Notes under the pieces: generated by a model | What the model was told of the DNA's origin: nothing | Seen by the model: only the letters and a program-made list of their open reading frames with translations | Database searches by the model: none | Shown: in pieces, positions 1-36,910 of the stretch | Layout: the number at the start of each line of letters is the position of its first letter | Position numbering within the stretch: position 1 is the first letter of the stretch | Origin: Setophaga petechia | Lineage: Eukaryota > Chordata > Aves > Passeriformes > Parulidae | NCBI GenBank assembly: GCA_024362935.1 | Contig: JANCRA010000039.1 | Coordinates: forward strand, 4,837,040 to 4,901,039 | Direction: 5' to 3' | Length of the DNA: 64,000 nucleotides | Made by a program: the position numbers and the translations under genes

Positions 1-76
1 TTAAGGATATCTCCTATTGCCAGTCATTTCGGTGTGGACAACAAACACGTCAGGAATGCTCTCTTGACTGTTGCAG

Positions 77-2232
77 GTGTTTCTTCATTGCCCAGTCCTA
101 TGTTCTGGTGAAGAAGTGGAGTGAAGCCCTGGTGCTGTACGAGAGGGTGCTGAAATACGCCCGCGAGGTTCAGTCGGGAGCTGGAGCTCACAGGAACAGC
201 CTGAAGGTAGGAGCTGAAGCTGAAGTTTTATGAAGCAGCTCTGTCCCACTATTTATTGTTAATATTATTAATTAGGTGCCAGGCCATTATAATTCAAGAC
301 TGATCTCTAACTAGGGAGAAGGGTGAGGTTCATTATAGCAGAGACCTTCTAGTGACATGGGAACACTTCAGCTCCCCACTTGGAGGAGGGACAGACTTGC
401 ACCGACTCCAAAGCAATTTACCACTTTTTCTCACTTGTGCATTTTCTCTTATACAACTTCTGTAGTGCCTGAAGCACAGTGCTGTAGCTTTTCTCCTTCT
501 GGGAAAGCTTATCAACACTAGGAGTTAATTTTTCTTAGTTCTTCCTCTGTCTGGTGTTATCTTTGCTCTGATTCTTAGACTGGCACATTTCAGGCTCTCA
601 AATAATTTTCTTTAACGCTTTAGGAGCTGCCTGATGTTCAGGATCTCATCACTCAAGTCAATGCAGAGAAGTATTCCTTGCAAGCAGCAGCTATTTTAGG
701 TGAGTTACAGAGGTATACAACAACTCTGCTCTAATGTATCTTGACTAAAGTCCCTGCAGCTATTTCATTCCTTTTATTTAATTTCTGAAGTTCCAAAGGT
801 TTCTCCATCACCATTCACTCAGGCTTTGGGAAAGCAATTTTCCCCCAGTTCTACTGCTTCTAACTGTGTGTAGTGCAGGTCAGCAGGCAGTGGCTGGACA
901 TTGGTATCTTGCTTCCTGCCCAGAGATGTTAAAACCTTCCTGGGGATGTGCACCTGTTTTGGGACCCTGCACAGAACAGTTCAGTGTTTCATTTTTTGCT
1001 GCAGACACTTTGGCCTTACTCATCCCAGTTTTGCCTGGTTGAGTGAACTAAGAAGAAGAGAGCAGTGATGTTCTCTCTGTCAGTGTCAGCCTGGCCAACA
1101 GAACTCTGGGAGATGGATGAACTTTGTGATTTATTGGGCTGCTGTTTTTGCTGTGCCTGCTGCTGGGAATCCAGGACAAGGCGTGTGTTGCCTCCTTTAT
1201 TGCCTGAATGTTGCTTTAACAGACCCCCCTGGGGTGTTCTCATCATCTTTTGTTGTGTGCTTCACTCAAAGTCTGTGCTGCTCTCCAGACCTTCTCATGA
1301 CAGGATGAAGAAGAAGCTGCACTGCAGGGCTGTCTTGGCTGTAGATAAGTGTGTGTGGTGCTTACTCTAGAAATGAAGTTGATTCTGCTGAAAATGTTGT
1401 CCTGTGTATCCCAGAGCAAGGATCATGGCTAAGCTTGGGGCACAGTTGCTTCCTGAGACAATCTTGCTCTACACCAAGGTCAAGCCTGTTATTTTTACCC
1501 GCTTTTGTTCAATTTTGCAGATGCAAATGATCCTCATGAGACTGAGTCTCCATCTCAGGTCAAGGATGGCAAGGTAAGAGCCAAGAGCTCAGGCAAATTC
1601 CAGCTGTGCTCTTAATGACCATCACCTTTATCCTGTTACCTGAGTGTCCTCACAACACAAGAAATGTCACATTGATCAAGATTTGGTCATGACTGGTGTA
1701 TTTAGGAGATTTTATTAGGCTGGGTGCTGAAGGTACCTGACACAGGGGGGTAGGAGCTGGGAGGCAGCTTGCAGCTCCCAGTGGCAGCTTTCTTTATTTG
1801 GCTTTCTCTCTGCACATGGGAGGGTTTTCCAGAGGTCCTGCAGCTGTGCTTTGACAGGAGGTTAAATCATTTTCAAGAGTCCCCAGAGGCCTCACAAGGG
1901 AACTTGAACTTCTCTTGTCTCAGTTGCTGCCCAGTCCTGTTTGATGTTTGACCCTTTTGACGTGACTGGGATTTAATTTGTGTCCCTGCCTTGGTCTCTT
2001 GCAGCCTCTCTCAGAACGGTTTGAGACTTTCTGCCTGGATCCTTCCCTGGTCAGCAAGCAAGTCAGCCTCGTGCACTTCCCACCAGGATTCCAGCCCATT
2101 CCATGCAAACCCTTGTTCTTTGACCTGGCCCTTAACCATGTTGCTTTCCCACCTCTGGAGGACAAGGTGGAGCAGAAGGCCAAGAGTGGCCTCACAGGAT
2201 ACATAAAGGGCATTTTTGGATTCAAAAGTTAA
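77..2232 (+). CDS. SRP68: Signal recognition particle subunit SRP68, C-terminal four exons (partial)
   Basis: SRP68 binds 7SL RNA and SRP72 in the cytoplasmic signal recognition particle, which targets ribosomes making secretory proteins to the ER. Seen: four exons at 77-206, 624-699, 1521-1573 and 2005-2232, each bounded by AG and GT, with phases that join cleanly. They give about 162 residues and the stop TAA at 2230-2232. The peptide contains SYVLVKKWSEALVLYERVL, SLQAAAIL, ERFETFCLDPSLV and the family's conserved tail ending GYIKGIFGF. The tail with the FPPGFQPIPCKPLFFDLALNH stretch is the SRP72-binding end. Upstream exons lie outside the window; bases 1-76 are intron. The gene runs in the same direction as EVPL, as in human. 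Identity is near certain; the 5' part cannot be judged. Confidence 0.95.
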
Positions 2233-2402
2233 CCAGGACCCCCAGAGGAACAGAGGTTTTATTCTGTATTGAAGGAGAAGCTCCAAGAGGTTCTAGGACA
2301 CAAATACCTGCACCTGAAACCAAGAGAGGGAAGTTTTACCATCTTCTCCCCTGTGTCCTGTGTTCATGTCTGTGCACACACATTCTCTCCCAGTGTATTA
2401 AA
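2233..2402 (+). promoter_or_regulatory. SRP68: SRP68 3' UTR with candidate poly(A) signal ATTAAA
   Basis: The first poly(A) signal after the SRP68 stop is ATTAAA at 2397-2402, about 165 bases downstream. AATAAA hexamers further out (for example 4139-4144) could serve longer isoforms. Which one is used cannot be told from sequence. Confidence 0.5.
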
Positions 2403-5400
2403 GACAAACAATTACTCAGAAACAAACATACACTATAAATAGCTGAAAATAACCTGGAGCACAGAGAAATTCCTTTCTGCTTGGAGAAGTTTTGTGATCA
2501 GTGACCTGTCCAGGTCCACATTTACTCACCATGGACCTGGGCATAGATACAATTTGATTCCTGCCTCTGTCCCATAATTTTACACTATTATTTGGTTTTT
2601 TGATCTAGAAATTGGGGTGTAATTGGGAAATAGAGGCAGAAGTAGATGCAGAGCTAAACCAGCAAGGTGAGGCTTCCACACAATGGCTGTGGAACAGTAG
2701 CCAAGGCAGCAACTTCTCCTTCCCTTTCAACCCAGAAGTCTCTATATTTTTAAAGAATGTAACATTCTGGAAATGACAAAATAGAGCCTCTTTCCTTATC
2801 AATAAGGATGGCAAACATCAAATATTGATGGTTACTCCTGCTGTGGTGGTGAATTTGTATTCTGGGGCAAAGCACCCTTCTTTATTCATACACACACTTC
2901 ATTAAATACCTACATACAGTATAGAACCTATTCCTGAAAGTATTTTCCTGGGAAAATAGCTTCATGGGTGGCTTTAGAAATAGCTACTTGCTCTTCTTGG
3001 GAAGTTGGGTCTCTTGGTGTTTGTTTTGTCTCTGATCTAAACCTTGCCTGCAAACAAGATGATCTTTTTCTGGAGTTCATCTATTGCTTTGTTTCTTGTC
3101 CCTGGTCAGTAGCTACACATGAAATGAGGGATAAGGAACAGCAGACCAGTAGGTTTGTGAGTGATAATTCATCTCTGTCGTGCCAGACAGCGTTTTTTAT
3201 AAAGCACCCAGGTGCCACGGGGATGGGCACTTTGAAAGTGCAGATAATTTCATAATTGTGATCAATTCAGTAGGGAAAAAACCCACAGCACATGGGCAGA
3301 ACTGTTCCTAAATAAAGCATTTGGAAGATTCCACCAGCACTGTGTGGGTTTTCACTTAGCCTGTCCTGGCAGGTGAAGCAAGAGTTTGTTCTGGTTGTCT
3401 GGACTTTGTGTTTTTTCTCCTTTTGTAGGTATTGGAGTAAAGGTTGGAAACAGGACCATTTTGAATTATTGGGCTTTTGTTGTAATGGGAATTTTCCTTG
3501 CAAGGTGCATGTCAGATGAATGGGGGGAATTAACAATTCCCATTATTTTAATATGAATGTTCACTTTGTTCAGTTTGATCTGATTTGTGAGTTCTTGAAG
3601 TACAGAAGAACTGTGTGCTCAGAAAGGTGGGAGTGGGAGGAGGAACCTCTTGTTTGTGTTTAATTTTTGCAACGTGGAAACAAAATGGGAATTTCTGGTG
3701 TTGTAGCCAGTTCCCTTTGCCTCTGGATTCCAGGGGCACTTTACAGAAGAAAGGGAGGTGTACAGGTGAAAGCAATGTGGAAGATTATTCATCAGATTGC
3801 AATTTCTATAAAACTTGATCTTGACTGGCAGCTTTCTCTTCCCCTTACAGCCCCTTTCCTTTGAGGCAAGGAAAGGCCGACAATGACCAGGCTTACCTGG
3901 TCCCTGTGTCCAGCTGAGCTGCATTTCTCAGCTTTTGGATCAAATCACAACAGTGTTCTTTGGTTTTCACCAAACTCTCCTTCCACGGATCTGTGTTGTG
4001 CCTGGATTGATTCCAGGGAAACTTCTGTGCCCACTTTCTAGTTACAGTTACAAAAACCTAAGAGCAATCGGCCTCTTTCTGCCAACTGTCTTTTGACAGG
4101 GAACTGATGAGTTGAATGCAGATAAGGAATTTGAAAACAATAAACTTTTCTTCCTGACCTCTGAGGCGTGTAGTTTGTATTAGGAACACTGAGCACTCTT
4201 TGCCTCCCCAGCACTCAGAAGATTGAGGTCACACCATCACCTGGGGCTGCTGAGCCCCTGGGGAATGGCCACTTAGCTCTGGAGGAGGATCTTCTGCCCC
4301 AAGGCTCAGATAATGCCACTCCGAGGTGCTTGGCGTGTTTGTTTTGGTGTAATGTTAGTGGAAAGTGAATGGAGTGGGGTTTGTGAGCAGTGGTGTGGCT
4401 TAAATCATGGAAGGTGCTGATAAGGCTCAGGAAAAGAAACCTAAACGTGTGAAGAGGGGGGGAAAATTGTTATTGAAGTCACCTGTATGATGCAGACCAA
4501 ACCAGACTGACAAAACCAAGGCTTGCAGCCCTGCAGTGGAGCCTGGTCTGGCTCAGTGAGGCTCACAGAGCTGCAGGGGCACAGGGCAGGCAGGTGAAGT
4601 GTCTGATGTGCAGAACAAACTAATTCCCCTGGGCCTGCCCGGGTGTTGGGTCTGGAACAACCAGGGCAAGGTTCAGAGCATATTGTGGGGCTTGGAAACG
4701 TCCTCATTGCCCTGCTCTTTCATCGCTGCTCCTTTAAAGTGCTTGTGCTCTTTCCATGAATTAATTGGTGAGGAGGCCGCATGATTGCCCTCGAAACAGG
4801 AAACTCCAGCAGAATGGTCAAGAGGATTGCTTTCAATCAACTTTTCCTATGGAGTATCTTTGGGATTAGCACTGGAATTTTAATTACAGGCTGAGCTAGC
4901 CGTGTCTGGTACCATTGCATCTATTAAAATAGGAATGAGATGTTCATCACGGCCCTCACTCCATCACGAGTGATAGACCTGTGTCTGAGCAATGTTTATT
5001 TCTGGTTGTGCACTCTGAGGGGTCTGGGGACACTGGATGGGTCTCGAGGGACTCATGGGGGACAGAGCATGAGGCAAACTGGGCCATGAAAAAACCAAAA
5101 GGTGGCACGTCTGGCCTGGGAGCTCCTAAATAAGTGCCTCCTTTGAAAAATGGGTTGGGGGTGTTTTAAACAAGGGATTGTGTTGCTAGAAAATTGTTGC
5201 CTAACCCAAACTGCTCCAGCTGTGGGTCACCCCAGGTGGGCACTGTCAGGAGTTCTCTGTGGCCTTTGTGGCTGTGTCTCTGGAACAGCAGGTTGTAGGT
5301 TTGGCTGCTGAACTGAGGAGTGGGAAGTCGCTGTCCAACTGCAGTGGGACTAGAATTCATCCTTGGGAGAAGATGCATCTGCTGAGGGGTTCCTGTGCTC

Positions 5401-5520
5401 CCTCACAGCTTTTGTGAGCTGCCCTGTCAGCACAGGTACCCTGTGGGCTGCAGCTGGGTGTGATTGAGGTGTTCGATCACTTAAGGAGTGATTTGATATG
5501 ATACTCTGGCTGCTCCTCTT
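2403..5520. other. Intergenic, SRP68 to GC-rich island; no gene seen
   Basis: I read both strands and saw no chain of exon-like frames and no recognisable protein. The stretch is AT-richer than what follows and holds scattered AATAAA hexamers that may be distal SRP68 ends. A segment around 4700-5000 is moderately AT-rich and low in repeats, and could be a conserved noncoding element; this is only an impression. Confidence 0.5.
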
Positions 5521-5599
5521 TCTTCAGGATGAGATTGCTGTTTTCAAACAGGAGCAGCTGGAGGTCTGTTTTCCTGCCAAGGAAAAGACCGAGGTGGGA

Positions 5600-6700
5600 G
5601 GGAGGGAGGTGTGGTGGGACCCCGGCAGAGCGGGCTGGGAGCAGCCGCTGTGCTCGGGCTGCCCTGGGGCCGCGTTAGGAGCTGCCCGGCTGCTCTGCCC
5701 TCTCCTCCCTCCCTGCTCCGGGCTGAGGAGGTGCTGAACTGCAGCTGCCCGCCCGGCCCAGCTGAGCTCCCGGGGTCTCTTCCCGATCCCCGTCCCCCCC
5801 CGGGACCGCCCCTCAGCGCCGGCACTCTCAGGGCTCGGTGCGCGGGGACCTCGCCGGAGCTGCTCCCGCAGGCCCCACCAAGCCCCACGGCAGCCGAGCT
5901 CCGTGCTGGGCTCACCGCAATCACACTGAGGGTGAGCAGCTGTGGGAATGCAGCCCCTCCCTGCCCCTGTCCTGTGGGTGAGCACTCCGGGCCTGGCCGC
6001 GCTGCTTTGGGCCCGAGAAGGGCCCGCTCTTGCCGAGCCACGGGGAGGGGATCACCGTGGGGTTCGGCTGGGCCAAAGCAGGGAACTCCTCGTTCGGGAG
6101 CATCCACCCCGCAGTGAGTGTGCTCACTCTCAGTGTGCTTTGGGGATTTACTTTGTGACCAGCAGTGCTGGGCTCAGTGCCAGCGCCAGAGCTGAGCCCA
6201 AGTGCAGACTCCGCCCGCGAGGGAGGAAGCTGTGTCCATCCCCTGCCCCTCCGTGGCTGCTGCGAGGGACCTGTGGTGAAAACCTTCCCACCTCTGGCCT
6301 AAAACGCAGTAATGGCTCAGAGGGGAGGTTTAAAACCCTTTCAAAGGGTGTTATTTACATGTCTGTTGTACGCGGGCGGCCCTGGGCGCAGCTTTCATGT
6401 TCCCCAGTGCCGTCCATTCACATCCCGAATGGACGCATCGCTCCAGCTCCGAGCGTGCACTTGGCATTTCCAGGCTGGGATCTTCGTCAAACTCCTCCAG
6501 TGCTGAGCACCAGAGGTGCTGCCGATATTAAAGTCAAAATTCCTGCTGTGGGAACGATCGTGTCCCTGCCTCGCTGGGCTGCAGGACATCGCTGGCCGTG
6601 CCCAGCACAGACTCGGCGCTTTGCCCCAGGCTCACACGCTGTGCATGAGGATTAGTGACTCCCGTCCCTGCCCGTGGTCAGTCCAGGGAGCCGTGCCGGG
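5600..6700. promoter_or_regulatory. GC- and CpG-rich island between SRP68 and EVPL
   Basis: About 1.1 kb is rich in G+C and in CpG, densest at 5700-6110. It contrasts with the CpG-poor DNA on either side. Long overlapping open frames on both strands here are what GC-rich DNA produces by chance, and none resembles a known protein. It may be the promoter of an unannotated noncoding transcript or a distal element of EVPL or SRP68. There is no direct evidence for transcription. Confidence 0.45.
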
Positions 6701-9700
6701 GCTGTGGTGCCCGAATGACTAAAGAGCAGCATCAAAGCCTCTGAATTACCTTCAGTGCTTGCCTTTTTCCACACAAGCAGTAGAGCGTCTAATTTTCTCA
6801 GAGCATCAAATTAAATCGGGGAAGGTGAGGTCTGACCATGGAGAATTAGCTGTGGCAGACACATTCATCCTGCTCTGGTCCCTGCCTGTGACACAGAAGC
6901 ACTTGCTGCTGAATCAGGCAGCAGCAGCTCACAGTTGGAGCTTTGCAGGAGGTTCATGTGTGGTTGAAATTGGGGGCTCTGGGCTGGAAGATGCAGTTTT
7001 GGGTATGAGCCCCCTTGGCTCAAATGTTCTTGGCTGCTACACCCTCTGCCTTCACAGATGGGTTGAGAGGTGTTTTGCAGGGGCTGTCATCATTCTGTCC
7101 CCTGCCTTAGTCACCCTGGAAGGGTTTGTCTCCTCTCCCTGATAGCCCTGTGGTGCAAGCAGAGCCCTTCCAGGAGCTTGGTTTGGTTTGGAGGGTGCCT
7201 GATCCTTCCTAGCTGGTGTGAGCCCTCCTTCCTAAGGGCCTCCAGGTCTTGCTGGATGGGCTGCTGCAGCCTGGGCCCCTCTGAACGCCTGCTGCTTCAG
7301 CCAGCTCTTTGTTGAGGTTGTTCTCCCAGGCAGGAACATCTGTGAGCTGCTCCAAGCACGTGTTTCAGTTGGTTATCACCTGCAATCCACCATCCTGCAG
7401 ATATTCTGCACATTGCAGGGCCTTTGCCTTGCACCTGAGTGTGGGGAGCAAACCTGCCCTCGTGTTTCACTTTCCATCACCCAGCACGGGCTGCCTGCCT
7501 GGTGCTTCATCCCAGCATTTGCAGGGCACGGTCCCTTCTCCAGGGCACTCCTGTTTGGGCAAAGCAGCTTTGAAAGAAACACTCCAAAAGCTCTGCTCTC
7601 CCACCCTCATTCCATGGGTTCCTTCTCCAGCTGTGCCATGAGAGTAAAGGCTGCCTCTCAGGCAGGTGTTTAATTACCTCATTGCCTCGTTAATGATCTA
7701 GGACACATCTTGTTCAGATCCAATCACTGTCAGGGAGCAGCTCCTCAGCTGTGTCACTGGATAATAAAGCCAAATTTGCAGGCTGCATCCTGTAAGTTAC
7801 AAGCAAGTTTTCCAGACAAAGTGTCCTGAGAATCTGCCATTAGTGAATTTATTTCGTGCTATTACAGCCTTGCTAATCCTCTGGGGAGAGGAAAATGAGG
7901 CTAAGGCGTTAACTGCTGCAGGGAATTGTCCTGATGTCCTGCTCCTTAGCTCTGGGGCTTGAACTCAAGGAGCTGCAGGATGCTGGAATGAGGCTGGAGA
8001 GGCCGTGGGGTGGGAAGCAGGCAGCTCCTTTTGATGTCTGAAGGGTCTGAGGATGAGTAGTCTACAACAGCCCTGAGACAGGGCTATTAAGGAGATGGCG
8101 TGGTGGGAATGTCCCCTGTACTTAGAGAGATCCAAAGGAGCAGGACAAGGGCTGGCTGCCCATCTGTGCTGTGCTGGCCTGGGCCACCTCTGGTTCCTGG
8201 GGAAAGATCCCTGGAGCTGAGCTGGCTCTGCATCCAGAGCCCCCAGACCCCTGGCAGGGTGCTGAGCCTGCCCCTGTCTGGGGAGCTTTTTAATGGGGCT
8301 TAATTCCACCTGGAGGGAGGATCCCAGGGCCTTTGCACTTCCCCTCTGCTTATCAGTTGGCAAAGATAAGGCAAAGCAAAACAAGGTTTGAGGACCCAGT
8401 AATTTTAGACTCCAGAGTATCGAGTGTCCTATTATCCCAGTGGTGAGGCAGTTTTTTCAACTGGGCTGTTCTGAGGCTCTGGAGATTCACTTTGGCTTGT
8501 GGAGTATGAAAACTGCTCCACAAGCAGGGAGAGGGGCTGGAATGGGAACTGTATGAAAATGTGCCGGCCTTGGTGTCTGCAAGGCAAACAGAGGCTGATG
8601 AGTGTGTGCAGCCAGGCTCTGATCCCCCCCAACGTGGTCTGGGGGCCCTGATTTCATGGGCCACTGCTCTCCATGGCTTTGGAGGCACTCAGAAGGGTTT
8701 CCCTGTGGCTGAGGTCAGCTCAAGTGTTGCAGGCTCAGTCTCCAGCTGCAAAGACCAGGTATCCTTTATAGGCCTTGACCTGGGCTGCCTGGACCTGCTG
8801 GTCCTGTTGCCAAACAAGGAGCATCTCCAGAGAGCAGAGCATCCCTCGTGGGTGCAGAGGGTCCCTGGGGATGGGGTGGTGGGAGCTGCTGGTGAGATGG
8901 GTTGGTTTTATTGGGTGTGAATATGGGTCGTTGTGAGCAGGGGCCTTACAGGGTGAGGAGATGCACAATCTGCTTTTCCACAGGTATGGAAACAGCTCTA
9001 GGCTGTTTCCAGGTGCCAAACAATTGGAGACCAAACCCAACCCCCCACTGCATCTGTGCTCACTGGTTGTTCCTGTGTTTCTCCTCCTACCTCCCAATGG
9101 TTAAATTTGTTGTAAGGGTCTTTCTCTTGCTCTGCTGTGGCACCCACTACTCTACAGAGTCATTTAGGACCTTAAATGTGGAATTTCCCCTGCAGTGTCT
9201 GGCCAGAAGCAGCTGTGGGTGTGTGATGACATGGGAGGTTTGTGCAGTGCTTTGATTTTGTTGCATCACATCCCAGGGAGAAGAGTTCAAGAATTAAGAA
9301 GTTCAAAAGCAAGGAGGTGAAATGGAAGGAAAACTGATCCCACGGAATGGTGTGCAGAGGTGTTCAGGAGGGAGAGGCACAGGGGAGGCAAGTTCATTGT
9401 CATCTAAGAATGCAAATGGTCTTCACAGCTAACAGGAAATCATTTATGGGCCATGTTCACCTGCCATCTCCTCTGTAAAAACCCAGCAGAGAGCTGATAA
9501 GGACAGCACCCATCCTGCAGCCTCTGCCAGCCTCTCAGGTGAGCCCAGGATGGTTCTGAAATCTTCCTGCCTGAAAAGTTCTGTGCTCCCGAGGTCCCCA
9601 TGGCAGATGTGCCTGCAATCTGTCCCTGTAGGCAACCACTCAGCTGGGTGAGCATCAGGAGGCAGCTGCTCTTGTGTGACTGCCCTGGAAAACCAAGAAT

Positions 9701-12700
9701 CTGCATCCTGGCACAGCTCCCAGCCACGGGGAGAAATCCTGCTTTGGAAGAGGAATGAAGTGATTGTGACTTCCCATACCACCTCCTGTTGTGTCTGGAG
9801 CCCTGCAGGAGCAGCCAGCCCCAGGTCTGTTCCCCCAGGAGATGTGTCTGAGCCCCCAAACAGAGCTGGAGCCCAGCTGGGAATGAGCCTGGGCAAGGCA
9901 CAACCTGCTCTGGGGTTGGCTTTGCAGCTCTGGTTTGGTGGCAGCATTTCCAGGCTGGAACACCTGGGATGAGGAGAAGCTGCCCAGCCCTGCCCAGTGT
10001 GGGGACAGCAGCTCTGCCAGCTCGGCAGGAGGGAGCTTGGTCCCCATGGCAGCACAGAGTGATCCTGTGGGAGATGGGGCTGGGGTGGGACTGCCAGATT
10101 GGGGTGCTCTGGAGAAGGGGACCCTTGGCAATGCTCTCAGGATGGCTCCCAGGGCTGTGCCCAGGCCTCAGCTGCACTGGGGCAGGTGGGTCCTGCCCAG
10201 CTCCCAGTGCCAGGTGCAGCTGTGGGGGAGGCTGTGCTGCAGAACTGGTTGAACTGGTCTCCCTGCCTGTTGCTTCTTGCAGGGTCTGGGTTAACCACCG
10301 AGCTCTGCCCTGGCACGGCTCGGGCCAGTCTGGGCAAAACCCACGGGGATCTGGAGTGAGCTGGGCTCAGTCCAGCAGTGCCTGTCAGCAGTGTGAGTGT
10401 CTGCCATAATCCCCTGAGGATTCCTGCAGCGCCTTCCCCTTCCCCTGAGCAGATCCTGGTGTCCATCACAGAGCAGGGGGGCCCGAGCTGGCAGCAGCAG
10501 AACGTTCCTTGTGTGCCACAGGTTGGGCAGCAGCAGAAACTTCTGGGCTGGTGCTGTGCCAAGGCTGCTGGGCTGGTAGACCCACACCCCAGAGCCATCC
10601 CCTGGCTTCCCCTACCAGCCTTTTCTCCTGAGGCTGGGACAGGGCTTTGCTGAGGGCTGGGCAAGCAGCAGGCAGCCCTGGAGCTGCCCCTGGCATGGAC
10701 TCTGTCCTCCTCCCCTGGCTGAGTGAGGGAGAGGCAGCTGAGGCAGGCTGGGAACTCAGCATCACTCCTGCATGGGCTCAGGAGCTGGCCTGGCTTCCCA
10801 GCTGGTGCCTCACACGGTCTGTGAGCAGCCAGGTCCCTGCCAAGGAGGCTGCCCTCCTGCCTGATCCCCTGTTTGTCTGTCCTGTCTGTGTGGCTGCTGC
10901 TGCCTGCCAGGGCGTGTGTCAGTGTGTGCACAGGCTGACAGCTGACATTGCCTCTGGAATGTCTGTCCTGCCAGGGCTCCTCACAGGCAGGGACACGGGA
11001 AGGATCCCAGTAGTGTCTGGTTACACAGAGCAGAGCAGAGGAAGGTGCTGGGCTGGAGCTGTGCAGGGGAGGAGCCCAGCCAGGGCTCCAGGCTGCTCCA
11101 GGTGATGGATGGCTGGGGAAGAGGCTGTGCAGAGGGCTGTGTGGTATGTGCTGGGTTTACTCTTGGTGCTAATCCTTAGAACTTCCTCCACGTTTCCAGG
11201 GGATTACAGGCAGTTGATCTTGCCCAATTTAGTTTCCTGTGACTCTACAGGGAATGAATCCCCTCCTGACCCATGCAAACAGCAGCCCCCCCACAGAAGA
11301 GCTTGTCCCATGCTCCTGTTTTGTGTGGGCCCAAAATCAGATCTGTGTGGAATCAAATGGTTTTATCTCTGGCAAGCCTTTGGGTCACTCAAAGCTTTTG
11401 AATGCCAATGACAGGACTGGCTCTGATCACAGAGCATCACTGCTGGCATCAGTCAGTGGGATGTCAATGGCAAAGGGGTGATCTCTCAGCAAGCACTTTC
11501 CATCCTGTCTGTGTCTTCCCCTCTCTCCTGAGACAAGTGTGATTTAAATTTAAAGAGGACAAAGAGGTCACTCAGGAAGGGACAGTGGATCCTGGGCCTT
11601 TTCCTCTGGTCCTGGGTTATCCTTGGACCTCACAAAACAGGTGAAGAACAGCCACAAGCCTGTGTTGGCATCCCTGGTGTCTCGCTGGTGTTTATGTGGG
11701 GGCTGTGACCCCCATCTTCTCCTGTCCCCTCCCTCCCTGGTCCTGCACTGGTAAGATCCTGTGTTGCTGTGGGATCTGTGCTGGATCAGGGTTCCTGGTT
11801 TGTGGGGGTCTTTGAACTTGGCTTTGTCTGAAAGTAGCCCTGGCTGTGGCTCAGGAGAGCCCTGGGGCTGGGCAGCCTCTCTGAGCCTGGATGGTATCCC
11901 CAGGAGCCACAGAGATGCCAGGGTGCTGCTGGGCTCAGAGGGAACACTTGGGACTCTGACAGAGAGGGGAAAGAGCTGCCCAGAGGCAAAGCTTGTCTGG
12001 TGCAGTCAGGGTGGCTGGGCAGAGCCTCAGACCCAGGTCTTTGGGCTGGGTTTGTCCCAAAGCCTGAATCCTGGTGTCTGGGGCCCCTGGGATGCTCTGT
12101 GGAGCTGCTGACCCCCCCCCCCCCCCCCCCTGCCCTGAGTCCTTGGTGTTTTACTGGGAGCCAGGGCCACCTTGTGCTGAGCCTGGGCCAAAAGTTTGCT
12201 GGACTGAGAATTGTTCTGAGAAAATGTTGGACTGAATGAAATCCTGGACTGAAAATGTTCTGAGAGTTGCTGATTCCCAAACTGCTGCTGCCACCTCAGG
12301 AAACACTTGGCTGGCTTTGTCCGTGGGGGTTCTGCTGTTCTGTAGCATTTTGAAGAGATGCTGCAAGGAGATGCTTTAAAATGCCTCAATGGCTGCAGTG
12401 CACTCCCTGCAAGTGGTGTTCCCAGGCTTCTCCTGCCTGCACAGTGCTCTCCGTCCCTCTGCTGGGAAGCTGCTGCTTGGCTGGGGCTGTGTGAGCCCCA
12501 ACACTCTCGGAGCCAGGGCGAGGTCTCCCGTTCTCCCTCTGGGGCTCTGCTCTTTCCACCCTAAACTGGTTTTTCGAGTCATTTTTTCAGAGGTGCCTCC
12601 ATCTCCGCTGCTGCTGCTCACCTGCGTTCGGGGAGGAGCCTCCCAGGAGCTGCTCTTTATGCGCCGCCAAGCGCTGTCCTTCCATCCCACACAGCAGAGC

Positions 12701-12754
12701 AGGGAGCCACCAGAGCCGTGCCGAGCCCGGGACAGCAGCTGGGACCTGGCCAAC
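6701..12754. other. Intergenic DNA upstream of EVPL; no gene seen
   Basis: About 6 kb of mostly GC-moderate, CpG-poor DNA. Open frames of 100-260 codons occur on both strands at 9440-11100, but they have no recognisable motif, overlap each other and look random. The EVPL promoter and 5' UTR should lie in the last few hundred bases; I could not fix the start site. A run of 19 C lies at 12112-12130. Confidence 0.5.
12112..12130. repeat. Poly(C) run, 19 bases
   Basis: Uninterrupted C from 12112 to 12130, about 620 bases upstream of the EVPL start codon. Homopolymers this long are prone to length error in assembly. Confidence 0.9.
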
Positions 12755-36562
<23,808 letters not shown>

Positions 36563-36910
36563 ATGGACCAAGGCACTTACTGGGGCTGGTTCCTTCAGGA
36601 GTTCATCCCTTCAGAACACCTCTCCCTATGGAGGCAGCAGGCTCACAGCAATGGAGCATCTAGCATTTAGGGCTGTCTACTCTTCTCTCTTAGCTACCTG
36701 CCTCCCAACACAGCTCGGCCGTGCGAGGAAGAAAACGTGGTCATGGGCCTGCCAAGGAGGGGTCCCCGCAGCCCCCAGGTGCTGTTCCCTGATCAGCCCA
36801 GAGAGGGGTTGATTGTGAGAACTTCATGGGCAGTAGGTTAAATGTGGCTGTGCCCAGGAAGGGGGGAGAGCCAGAGTGTTTTCCAGTTGGGTCATTCTGC
36901 ATGCAATAAA
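36563..36910 (+). terminator. EVPL: EVPL 3' UTR with AATAAA poly(A) signal at 36905-36910
   Basis: The first AATAAA after the EVPL stop is at 36905-36910, giving a 3' UTR of about 370 bases. Cleavage is expected 10-30 bases further on. Confidence 0.75.

Noticed and set aside
5524..6655. Overlapping frames of 150-240 codons on both strands in the CpG island
   Set aside because: Expected by chance in GC-rich DNA; they conflict with one another and show no family motif.
9440..11105. Frames of up to 264 codons on both strands upstream of EVPL
   Set aside because: No homology recognised, mutually overlapping, no splice structure; GC-biased noise.
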